Under the pieces are notes generated by a model. It was not told the origin of the DNA. It ran no database searches and saw only the letters and a program-made list of their open reading frames with translations. From the NCBI GenBank assembly GCA_963579025.1, contig CAUZFZ010000092.1, positions 1 to 41,596 on the forward strand: a stretch of 41,596 nt of DNA. Reading direction: 5' to 3'. Each line of letters starts with the position of its first letter. Position 1 is the stretch's first letter. This document shows, piece by piece, positions 1 through 8,139 of this stretch. The position numbers and the translations under genes were made by a program. Source of the stretch: CAUZFZ01 sp963579025. GTDB taxonomy: Bacteria > Planctomycetota > Planctomycetia > Planctomycetales > Planctomycetaceae.

Positions 1-549
1 CGTCTGCAGCGACTGGCAGTTCCCCAGACCGCTCACGTCCGACAACGAAGAGCAGGAACGGATGTCGAGCGTCTGCAGCGACTGGCAGTTCTCCAGAGCG
101 CTCACGTCCGACAACGAAGAGCAGGAACGGAGGTCGAGCGTCTGCAGCGACTGGCAGTTCCCCAGACCGCTCACGTCCGACAACGAAGAGCAGGAACGGA
201 TGTCGAGCGTCTGCAGCGACTGGCAGTTCTCCAGAGCGCTCACGTCCGACAACGAAGAGCAGGAATCGAGGGTGAGCGTCTGCAGCGACTGGCAGTTCCC
301 CAGAGCGCTCACATCCGACAACGAAGAGCAGGAACGGAGGGTGAGCGTCTGCAGCGACTGGCAGTTCCCCAGAGCGCTCACATCCGACAACGAAGAGCAG
401 GAACTGAGGGTGAGCGTCTGCAGCGACTGGCAGTTCCCCAGAGCGCTCACGTCCGACAACGAAGAGCACGAACTGAGGTGGAGCGTCTGCAGCGACTGGC
501 AGTTCCCCAGAGCGCTCACGTCCGACAACGAAGAGCAGGAACTGAGGTC
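1..549 (-). repeat. Tandem 69-bp repeats encoding 23-residue LRRs
   Basis: Eight near-identical 69-bp units begin at 67, 136, 205, 274, 343, 412 and 481, with one cut by the left edge. Each encodes one LRR of the NACHT protein in frame. Units differ at only a few bases. At protein level the changes fall at unit positions 1 (D/H/T), 2 (L/I), 3 (S/R/D), 13 (A/G) and 15 (G/E). The pair 1-135 is nearly identical to the pair 136-273, indicating a 138-bp duplication on top of the 69-bp period. Confidence 0.95.
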
Positions 550-3012
550 GAGAGATGTGACTGTCTCCGCCGTCTGCTCCGTCAGTCCACAACGGGCAAG
601 CTCGCTCGGCAGGAGTCGACGCATAAACTCCGGCCGCGCATCTTCCGCAAGGTGCTGGACGGCCATGTCCAATTGTTTGCGTACGGTCGTGCGGTCGTCG
701 TCAACATAATCGAGGAGCACAGCCAGCGCTTCAGTTGTGCTGATCAGTGCCAGCGTGCGAACTGATGCCGCGACATCGGGAGCACGCCGTTTCCGGTCGT
801 ACTGCAAGAGCGGGACGACCAGGTTGCCCGCCTTCGACAGCGATTGAGCTGCCCTGATTGACGTTGGCGGAATAATCTTCTGCAGTCGTTTGCTGGCTTC
901 CGCTTCGAGCGTCGAACCATCGGGCAGTCGACTCACGTTCTGACGGGCGGCGGCACCGATCAGGTAGAGCGTCTGCTGGTGCGCTTTCTCTTTATCACCA
1001 CGTCGCAATAGCGACATGACAAACTCTTCCGCGTGCTCTTTGTTCTCAATCAGGCCGGCCGCGAGGATTGCGACTTCCCGCCATTGCTCTTTTTCGGCGT
1101 TATCGATCACCAGTTGCCGGTCGCCTTCCGCGAGGGCTTCCTGGGCGGCCAGGTATTCCTGAAATGTCCGATGTGGAAAGTTGATTTTTCCCGTGGCGAA
1201 TTGCTGCAGCATGGCCACCCGGTGAATGAACAGTCGCGTGACGTTTTCGCCTGTGCCCCTCTTCGGCGGCGGGTTCAATTCGCTGAGAGCGTGGCCCAGC
1301 CGCTGGTGAATCTCTTCCGGCGACACGGCGGATTTTCCGTTGCGAATCATCCACCATGCCAGGGTCCGCAACAGAAGCAGTTTCTGATCGTCGTTGAGGT
1401 CGACGTAGTCCGCCATCGACACATTCCGCACATTGTCGCGGCGAAAGAACATGTCGATGCAGGCGCGATAAAGACCGATCCGGTTCTTCGGCAGGTCCTG
1501 ATTCCGGTCGCGGTGCAGAGCGCAGATCATGGCGCACAGCAGCGGGCTGGTAGCCAGCCGGGCCAGATCGGAGTTCTTTTTCAGCCCGGCCTGCAATGCC
1601 TTGCACAGTTTCGGCAGTCTGGCCTTCTCTGTTTGGTCGTCGAGGCTGCTCTCCACGGCATCGTGCCAGTGCTGCATGAAGTGCGTGATGTCCCGCGGGG
1701 TCATGTCCTGCAGCGTGGCGTCCACGAAGCCGTCGTCATCCAGCCAGCCATCCTTCACCGCATGCGGCCGTGTGGTGACGATGTATCGCGCCCTGGGATA
1801 CTGACCGAGCAGGTTCTGGAGCCAGACGCGGACCTGGTCCCGCTGTTCTTCCGCCGCTTCGTCCAGCCCGTCGATCAGCACAATCGCCTCTCCGCGATCC
1901 AGTTTGCGATGCGACCACCGATCGGGTTCGCCACCCGTGTGGGGAGCCGCGACGTGAGCGAATGCGTCGGGACTGGGCAGCGTTCCGTTTTCCAGATCAC
2001 GCAGCTTGATCACAAACGGAACCAGGTCGTTGCACGCTTCCAGATCGCCGATGTGCTCACGCGCGGCACAGTACACCGCGACCCACTGCACCAGCGTCGT
2101 TTTACCGGCACCGGCCAGCCCGCGGACCAGCAGTCGCGGAGCTTTCGCCAGAGCCCGATCCACCGGCATGGCTTCGCGGAAATCGATGTCCGCGCCGTCA
2201 TCGTCCGGTTCACGGGAGCGCCCGGATTCCGCGTCCTCGTCCAGGTCGTCGATCGTGGTCTTTTCCACTTCCAGCGTCACGTACGCCACGCTCAGCTTGT
2301 ACCGCTTGTTGCTCTGGTCGAGATCAACGCCGAACAGGTGCAGGTGATCGTGCTGACGGGTGCAAGCCATCCGGAAGTTCTTCTCATACTCGTCGGCTTC
2401 CGGATCGAGTCCCTGCTGAGCCGCCACCAACCGGTCCATCCCGTCCAGCACGCGGACCGCGACGTCATAGATGCGATTCTCTTTCTGCAGCATTTCCCGG
2501 AAAGCACGCTCCGTGAAGTGGGGCAGGCGCGAGCTGATGTCGACAATCTGCTGCGACGCCGTAAGCAGTAGCCGCCTGAAGAGCCCCTGCCTCGCGGGGT
2601 TCTCGTCCGTCGCCAGTTTTGGGTTCCCGCCTTCCGCACCGGTCCGTTCCAGAAAGAATTTCGCCAGGGAATCGGGATCGAGATCATGCTGTGCGACGAG
2701 TTCGGCCGTCAGGTCAGTCTGGTTAATCACGGCCGCGGCTGAGTTGGCGATCAACTCGATATCGCCTTCCGCGAGTTCGGCTTCGTCTTTCTCGATGACC
2801 TGCAGGAAGCTCGAGGCGGACCGGTCCGTGATCTTTTCCAGTTCCCGCGCGGCTGCTCGCTGATCGAGCACGCTGTCGAGCTTCTTTTTCAACAGGTCGG
2901 TGGTCGCAGTGGACGCCGCCTGAGCGAGCGGATCGTCCTTGAGCCACATTTTCAGCACGCCCTTTGCGACGGCCGTACTGATCCCGGTTACAAGCGATTC
3001 GAGCAGTGCCAT
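1..3012 (-). CDS. NACHT-domain STAND NTPase with C-terminal leucine-rich repeats (NLR-like), C-terminus beyond window
   Basis: About 1004 codons read leftward off the window edge without a stop. Residues 1-270 are a mostly helical N-terminal region of unknown role. The P-loop is GLAGAGKTT (K at about residue 304), followed by a NACHT Walker B, VLIDGLDEA (about 379-387), and a sensor-like VTTRP (about 413). The helical arm carries HRTFQEYLAA, typical of NACHT proteins. From about residue 822 the protein is 23-residue leucine-rich repeats of the form DLSSCSSLSDVSALGNCQSLQTL. STAND NTPases of this kind act as ligand-triggered switches, and several bacterial NACHT proteins are anti-phage; that role here is inference. 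An ATG at 3012 or an in-frame ATG at 3024 could start it; neither has a clear Shine-Dalgarno site. No transmembrane segment or recognisable effector domain (TIR, nuclease, protease) was seen. Confidence 0.9.
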   Translation of the reverse strand, partial: MALLESLVTGISTAVAKGVLKMWLKDDPLAQAASTATTDLLKKKLDSVLDQRAAARELEKITDRSASSFLQVIEKDEAELAEGDIELIANSAAAVINQTDLTAELVAQHDLDPDSLAKFFLERTGAEGGNPKLATDENPARQGLFRRLLLTASQQIVDISSRLPHFTERAFREMLQKENRIYDVAVRVLDGMDRLVAAQQGLDPEADEYEKNFRMACTRQHDHLHLFGVDLDQSNKRYKLSVAYVTLEVEKTTIDDLDEDAESGRSREPDDDGADIDFREAMPVDRALAKAPRLLVRGLAGAGKTTLVQWVAVYCAAREHIGDLEACNDLVPFVIKLRDLENGTLPSPDAFAHVAAPHTGGEPDRWSHRKLDRGEAIVLIDGLDEAAEEQRDQVRVWLQNLLGQYPRARYIVTTRPHAVKDGWLDDDGFVDATLQDMTPRDITHFMQHWHDAVESSLDDQTEKARLPKLCKALQAGLKKNSDLARLATSPLLCAMICALHRDRNQDLPKNRIGLYRACIDMFFRRDNVRNVSMADYVDLNDDQKLLLLRTLAWWMIRNGKSAVSPEEIHQRLGHALSELNPPPKRGTGENVTRLFIHRVAMLQQFATGKINFPHRTFQEYLAAQEALAEGDRQLVIDNAEKEQWREVAILAAGLIENKEHAEEFVMSLLRRGDKEKAHQQTLYLIGAAARQNVSRLPDGSTLEAEASKRLQKIIPPTSIRAAQSLSKAGNLVVPLLQYDRKRRAPDVAASVRTLALISTTEALAVLLDYVDDDRTTVRKQLDMAVQHLAEDARPEFMRRLLPSELARCGLTEQTAETVTSLDLSSCSSLSDVSALGNCQSLQTLHLSSCSSLSDVSALGNCQSLQTLTLSSCSSLSDVSALGNCQSLQTLTLRSCSSLSDVSALGNCQSLQTLTLDSCSSLSDVSALENCQSLQTLDIRSCSSLSDVSGLGNCQSLQTLDLRSCSSLSDVSALENCQSLQTLDIRSCSSLSDVSGLGNCQSLQT

Positions 3013-3530
3013 CTCGTTATGCATTCACGGATCAGGGACGGGATGAGATTCAGCACAGTCTGCGGGACGTGGTCTCGTCCCCCGATCGTCTGCCACGCAA
3101 CCAACGTTCGCCGCAAAGTCCGTTTGCATTTCGATAGAAACCGGCCAACCAGACCTGCACGAACGATCCGTTGTGTAGTCGACCACGCATGGGTTCTCAA
3201 GATTCACGTCTCACGCGTTCGGCGCGCTTCCCGACGGAAGTTGCCGGCGGCGTTCCTCTGCCATCCGCGTCTTCTGGCGGCAACTTCCTTTGGGGCGCGG
3301 TTAAACGAATTGGCACGGTCCAGGTATCAGTCGCTCGCAATCTCTGCGATGAACCGGGCCGAACTGTTTCACGCGCTTGCAGTTCGGGCCGGTCGCTCGT
3401 AGTAACCGCACTTGTGCGGTTCGGCGAGCGTTTTCGACCGCGGGACCAGAATTCCATTTGCCAGGCAGCGCGGTTCACGAAACCGCACAAGTGCGGTTAC
3501 TACGAGCCTTGCCCACACGATTGTCCCCAC
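3013..3530. other. Divergent intergenic region between the NACHT and GH38-like genes
   Basis: This stretch of about 520 bases separates two divergently transcribed genes and must hold both promoters. No convincing -35/-10 pair was recognised. The only clear structure is the inverted-repeat element at 3395-3507, close to the plus-strand gene. Open frames here lack family resemblance and are judged non-coding. Confidence 0.6.
3395..3507. repeat. 113-bp palindromic element with 27-bp perfect inverted termini
   Basis: Bases 3395-3421 are the exact reverse complement of 3481-3507. Each arm is also nearly self-palindromic: AACCGCAC and GTGCGGTT flank two central bases, so each arm can fold alone or pair with the other. 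There is no coding capacity or transposase. The form resembles REP/BIME or MITE-type intergenic elements. It ends 23 bp before the start codon at 3531, so it probably lies in that gene's leader. Confidence 0.85.
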
Positions 3531-6500
3531 ATGACCTATCGCGAAGTTGTCATCCTGATTCCCAGCCACTCGCTGGAAGATTTTCCGACGGATCTGGGCG
3601 ACGGACCTGCGGCGAGTCTGCTCAATTCGTTTTCGGCGGCCTGGCATCCGGCGCTGCTGGCGATGACGGAAGTCGTGCCGACATGGCATCGTGCGGACGA
3701 TCCGCCGGACGATTTCGAAGGACGGCTGATCTTTGTCCCGACGGCCGTCGATGATCAGCTTCCACCGGGATGGCTTGATCGAGCCCGGGATGAAGGGGCG
3801 GCCGTAGTCTCCGGGACTGCCGATCGCCAGGAAATGCTGCACGCCGCGCTGGCTCCAATGTTGTCCCTTGTTCCTGCCGATGGCGAAGAAGGCGACGGAA
3901 CGCCGGAGGAAGATTCCGATGCAGAGGCGGAATCCACTGGTGGGGAAACGCAAGCGACGGAACCTGATGCCGCTGTGACTGAGCAGCCCGGGGATGGAGA
4001 CACAGAGTCGGGCGAAACCGACATCGACGCGGACAGCCAGCCTGCGGAAATGCCACTCGATGCAGACCTGAACGCCGAACTCGAGATCGATTCGGAACTG
4101 GCCGCCGACTGTGTGGCACTGGGCACGTGCTGGATTCTGCTGGAACTGCTGACGCGGCATATGCATCACTTCAGCAGTTACGACGAAGTCTTCTTTGAGA
4201 AAACGGCTGTTTCCGCTGCAAGGGCGATCATGGAGGGCGACAACGAAACCGCCAGCCAGCGAATGCGGGCGTGTTTCGATCTGCTCGCCGAGGCGCGCGA
4301 GCGGTTCTATCCGGTCGACTGCTACCTGCTCGACTTCTGCCTGCTGGCTCCCGACATGGTTGGCGAGCCGCTTAACGAAATGCTGAAAGGTTCCGCGCCG
4401 GTCAACTTCCTGCTGCGCGTGGCCGATGCCGAGGAAATCAATGCCTCGAGCCCGGACACGATTCGACTGATGTCCGAAGCGTGGGCTCGTGGGACGGCGG
4501 ATGTTGCCGGTGGCGATCTGCAGGAATTACCGGTGCCGATGATCCCGCTGGAATCGGCACTGCACGATCTGGCTCGTGGACGCGAAGTTTTCCGGCGTCT
4601 GTTCCGACGTGAGCCGACGACCTGGGGACGTCGCCGTTACGGGCTGTCGGTCATGACGCCGCAGATTCTGCAGAAATTCGGGTATCACTCGGCGCTGCAT
4701 TTTCTGCTGGACGATGGCCTGTATCCGGATCGCGAGCAGAGCCGTATGCGGTGGGAAGGATGCGACAGCAGCGCGGTCGAATCGTACTCACGCATTCCGC
4801 TGGCGGCGGACAGCGCCACCACATGGCTGCGGTTCCCGGAACGTATGGCCGAGACCATGGAAGCTGACCAGGTGGCTGCCCTGATTCTGGCCCGCTGGCC
4901 GGATTCGAAAAGTGAGTTCTTTGCGGACCTGCGACGGGTTAACGCCTACGCACCCGTGCTCGGCCGGTTTGTGACCTTCAATGAATTCTTCCTGCATGCC
5001 GATGAGCATGGTGGCGGCGGCTGGGGAGGACATTCCGACACGCTTGATTACCTGTCGCCATTTTTCGTCCAGGCCGTTGCGAGGCGGGAAACGCGGCCGA
5101 TCAGCCGTTTCGTTCAGCACACTCTGCGGTGTGCTCGTTTCGAAGCCGCGTCTTGGCAGGCGAACATGGCCAGCGCGTTGATGGGTCAGCCGGTTGACGA
5201 TGCGACCCTCGCGTCGGCATACGACGTGCTGAATGCTGCGGGACCGGATGTCTATGAATCGGACCACGAGGACCCGCAGGGGAAACTCGATGCAGCCGAG
5301 CTGGTTGTCGCAAACACGGCCGAGTCCGCGGGGAAAGCACTGACTCGGGTGATTATGCACGGGGCGGAATCGCAACCTGGCTGGCTGTGCGTGAATCCGT
5401 TGTCGTTCACTCGCCGCGTTGTGGTTGATCTGCCGGAAGAATCCGCGCCGCCAGCAATTAAAGGTCCCGTCAAAGCTGTTCAATTTGATGACTCACGACG
5501 ACAGGCGCTCGTCGAGATTCCCGCGGCGGGATTTGCCTGGTTTCCTGACAGCGACGGCAATGCAAAACCGCCCGCCACAACCACGCCACTGGCCTCAGAG
5601 GGCCATCTGCAGAATGAATTCTTCGAGGTCTTTATCAGTGATGTGACCGGCGGACTCCAGCGGATCAAGAAGCATGGGCGACAGCCCAATCGACTCAGCC
5701 AGCAACTGGCGTATCGGTTCGCGCGTGAGCTGAAATTCAAGCGACGGATCAGCGACGACGAAGTCGAAGAGGTTTCCACCTGGTATTCGGACATGCGGTG
5801 CGCGTCGATTGAGGTCACCTGCAGCGGACCGTCGATGGGTGAGATCGTGACGACGGGCCATCTTGTCGATCCATCCACGGAAACAGCGCTGGCAGAATTC
5901 CGACAAACGTTTCGTATCTGGCGTGGCCGACCGTTCCTCGAAGTCGAGATGGAACTGGATACGCAGAAGAATCCGGACGGCGATCCGTGGAGTTGCATGT
6001 ACGCGGCGCGGTGGGCATGGAGTGACAGCTCGGCATCGATTTCCCAGTCCATCTGCGGAGCAGCTCAACCCATATCGATGCAGAGGATCGAAACGTCCGA
6101 GTTCATTGAACTGGCATCCTCCGACACAGATCGAACGACCATCCTGCCAATCGGCCAGCCCTTTCATCGCAAGACCGGCCCACGGATGATCGACTCGCTG
6201 CTGATCGTCGAAGGCGAGCCCGAGCGAAACTTCCGTTTCCTGATCGGCATCGACCAGCACTTTCCCATGCAGGCCGCCCTCGACAGTTTTTCACCCGTTG
6301 TGCCGATACGGACTGAAACCGGTCCACCAGGGGCGGGCGAGACGGGCTGGTTCTACCACGTCGATGCTCGATGCGTGCAGGTCACGCGGATCAGCGGTCT
6401 GAAGTCTGAGCCGATCGATCCGGAAGACGCCGCCTTCGACCCGGACCAGGTCGATGAGCCCCCGTCGGGAAGCGGATTCGCGTTGCGCCTGCAGGAAACC

Positions 6501-6668
6501 GAAGGCCGCTATCAGAGCACGAACATCGCGCTGTTCCGCACTCCAACCAGCGCGCGAGCCCGTGACTTCCGCGGCCACACCATCGGCTCGGCTGAAGTCA
6601 GCTCCGACGGGGTCCGCGTGGAACTGGGTCCCTTCGCAATCGTTGATCTCGAAATCCGCTTCGATTGA
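3531..6668 (+). CDS. Large GH38 (alpha-mannosidase)-like protein
   Basis: The ATG at 3531 gives 1045 residues. The frame is open further upstream, but that part runs through the palindromic element and is not protein-like. No signal peptide is seen. Residues 1-110 are a globular start, about 117-187 is a strongly acidic E/D/T linker, and the rest looks like a GH38-type enzyme: a central helical part containing TWGRRRYGLSVMTPQ and FVTFNEFFLHADEHGGGG, then a beta domain with LCVNPLSFTRRVVVDLP, NEFFEVFISDVTGGLQRIKK and NRLSQQLAYRFARE. That beta domain resembles the C-terminal half of GH38 alpha-mannosidases. The usual N-terminal HxD metal/nucleophile motif was not found, so activity is uncertain. 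Intracellular glycan processing is the best guess; fold assignment is moderately sure, function weakly so. Confidence 0.75.
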   Translation: MTYREVVILIPSHSLEDFPTDLGDGPAASLLNSFSAAWHPALLAMTEVVPTWHRADDPPDDFEGRLIFVPTAVDDQLPPGWLDRARDEGAAVVSGTADRQEMLHAALAPMLSLVPADGEEGDGTPEEDSDAEAESTGGETQATEPDAAVTEQPGDGDTESGETDIDADSQPAEMPLDADLNAELEIDSELAADCVALGTCWILLELLTRHMHHFSSYDEVFFEKTAVSAARAIMEGDNETASQRMRACFDLLAEARERFYPVDCYLLDFCLLAPDMVGEPLNEMLKGSAPVNFLLRVADAEEINASSPDTIRLMSEAWARGTADVAGGDLQELPVPMIPLESALHDLARGREVFRRLFRREPTTWGRRRYGLSVMTPQILQKFGYHSALHFLLDDGLYPDREQSRMRWEGCDSSAVESYSRIPLAADSATTWLRFPERMAETMEADQVAALILARWPDSKSEFFADLRRVNAYAPVLGRFVTFNEFFLHADEHGGGGWGGHSDTLDYLSPFFVQAVARRETRPISRFVQHTLRCARFEAASWQANMASALMGQPVDDATLASAYDVLNAAGPDVYESDHEDPQGKLDAAELVVANTAESAGKALTRVIMHGAESQPGWLCVNPLSFTRRVVVDLPEESAPPAIKGPVKAVQFDDSRRQALVEIPAAGFAWFPDSDGNAKPPATTTPLASEGHLQNEFFEVFISDVTGGLQRIKKHGRQPNRLSQQLAYRFARELKFKRRISDDEVEEVSTWYSDMRCASIEVTCSGPSMGEIVTTGHLVDPSTETALAEFRQTFRIWRGRPFLEVEMELDTQKNPDGDPWSCMYAARWAWSDSSASISQSICGAAQPISMQRIETSEFIELASSDTDRTTILPIGQPFHRKTGPRMIDSLLIVEGEPERNFRFLIGIDQHFPMQAALDSFSPVVPIRTETGPPGAGETGWFYHVDARCVQVTRISGLKSEPIDPEDAAFDPDQVDEPPSGSGFALRLQETEGRYQSTNIALFRTPTSARARDFRGHTIGSAEVSSDGVRVELGPFAIVDLEIRFD

Positions 6669-6674
6669 TCGTCG

Positions 6675-6704
6675 AAGTGCCGCGATCTCCACCGACTGGC
6701 ACTT
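6675..6704. other. Small stem-loop after the GH38-like gene
   Basis: AAGTGCC (6675-6681) and GGCACTT (6698-6704) form a perfect 7-bp stem with a 16-base loop, just after the stop at 6668. No T-tract follows, so it is not a typical intrinsic terminator. The remaining bases to 6887 contain only short palindromic GATCGATC-like runs and no gene. Confidence 0.3.
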
Positions 6705-6887
6705 TGGGAACTCTCTGCCGGTCATGACGATTGATCGGATGATCGATCGCAATCGGCCGATCGGGTGGATTGCGTCCTGTCAATTACGACGGTTGAACGG
6801 TCCGGCAATCCGATACATCCGATGCAAGCTGAGGCGACCGTCCGGTCGGATCAGCTCCCCCATGTCCGCATTGTCGGGGAATGACAG

Positions 6888-7985
6888 ATGCATCCTCGAC
6901 TGCTTGTGTTGATTGCCGTGACGTTGGCCGTCATGCCTCGTGGACCCTCGTGGTGTGCAGACAAGGACGCTTGGTCGTGGCAGGACTCCGCTCCGTCGGC
7001 ATTGAGCACGGCAAAACCCGCACGACTTCGGACTGTGACGATCGACACCGGAAGATGGACTGATCCAGCGCCGGCAGCAGGACCACCAGCTTCCGTCCCG
7101 TCCGCCCCGACACCTCATTGGGAAACACCTGAAGCGCCAGCGACTGAACCGGAAATCCGACTCGTCAACGGTGTGGATGACTGGACTGACGACCTGGTCT
7201 CGGACATTCCGCCGCCGCCGCAATGGCATGACAGTGGACTGAGTGCCGGGGACACACACGACGGATCTGAGAGTGCGTTCCGTGCAACGATGCGAGAGAT
7301 CTGGCAGGACCACTGTGCTTTCTATTCGCGTGACAGTCTTCTGCTGATGGCGCTTGGGACCGCCGTGGCATCGCCGATCGCCAACACGTCCGCTGACCGT
7401 GAGATTCGCAACTGGTATCAGGACAACGTACGGAGCTCATCGACGGACAGTTATGCAGAGGCGATCAAAGACTTCGGTTACCAGTGGGACGTGATTCCGC
7501 TCTATGCAGCGGCCGCAGTGAGTGGTCGTCTGATTGACAGCAGGTACCCGGAATTCGGTGGTTCGGTTGCGGTCTGGGGCGATCGAAACATGCGGGCTCT
7601 TGTGGTTGGGACGCCGCCGCTGCTGTTCATGCAGAAGTTGCTGGGGGCCGGGCGTCCCGAGGAAGGCAGTTCCCACTGGAGCCTGTGGGATGACATGAAC
7701 GCCGTCAGCGGTCATGCATTTGTCGGGGCCTTGCCGCTGCTCACCGCGGCCGAGATGACCGACTCGCCCTTTCTGAGGCGGACGCTGTATCTCGCCTCTC
7801 CGGCTGTTGGAATCACGCGGATTAACGACGACGCCCACTACTTTTCTCAGGTGGCGCTGGGCTGGGGCCTGGCATGGGTCGCGACCCGTGCGGTGTCTCG
7901 CAAAGACATCGGTCTCGGCTGCGTTCAGTTTCTGCCGTTCGGTCCGACGGGTGGGCCCGGGCTTTCCTTCCTGGCGGCGTACTGA
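6888..7985 (+). CDS. Exported PAP2-family phosphatase-like protein with altered active site
   Basis: 365 residues from an ATG preceded by CGGGGA at a 7-base spacing. Residues 1-23 form a signal peptide (MHPRLLVLIAVTLAVMP, ending near SWCA). A Pro/Ala-rich linker runs to about 120 and the PAP2 domain fills the rest. PAP2 (type 2 phosphatidic acid phosphatase / haloperoxidase) motifs are recognisable: K250-R256-P, S274-G-H276, and R311 with H317. The Asp expected four residues after the nucleophilic His is Gln321 (HYFSQ), and the K-to-RP spacing is one residue short. Catalysis may be altered or lost. A second PAP2 protein at 16658-17830 retains the histidine/aspartate pair. Likely periplasmic or membrane-associated. 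Confidence 0.85.
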   Translation: MHPRLLVLIAVTLAVMPRGPSWCADKDAWSWQDSAPSALSTAKPARLRTVTIDTGRWTDPAPAAGPPASVPSAPTPHWETPEAPATEPEIRLVNGVDDWTDDLVSDIPPPPQWHDSGLSAGDTHDGSESAFRATMREIWQDHCAFYSRDSLLLMALGTAVASPIANTSADREIRNWYQDNVRSSSTDSYAEAIKDFGYQWDVIPLYAAAAVSGRLIDSRYPEFGGSVAVWGDRNMRALVVGTPPLLFMQKLLGAGRPEEGSSHWSLWDDMNAVSGHAFVGALPLLTAAEMTDSPFLRRTLYLASPAVGITRINDDAHYFSQVALGWGLAWVATRAVSRKDIGLGCVQFLPFGPTGGPGLSFLAAY

Positions 7986-8139
7986 GTCTGTGTAGACATC
8001 CGCTGACCATGCAGTGCTTGAGACACCGTGTAAAACACGTCATAGTCATTTGCATCGGTCAGTGTTGATGAGTCCGGTGACGCCGCGGATCGACCGCCTG
8101 CGACCGGTCAGCCCTTCCTTCAAATCCGGAGACGTCTCC

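Noticed and set aside
1..549. CRISPR-like or satellite array
   Set aside because: The 69-bp units have no spacers and keep one coding frame for leucine-rich repeats.
62..709. Plus-strand open frame of 215 codons across the repeats
   Set aside because: It is the antisense of the LRR coding repeats; the minus-strand reading gives a recognised protein family.
1033..2571. 512-codon plus-strand open frame
   Set aside because: Antisense to the NACHT domain, whose Walker A and B motifs are on the minus strand.
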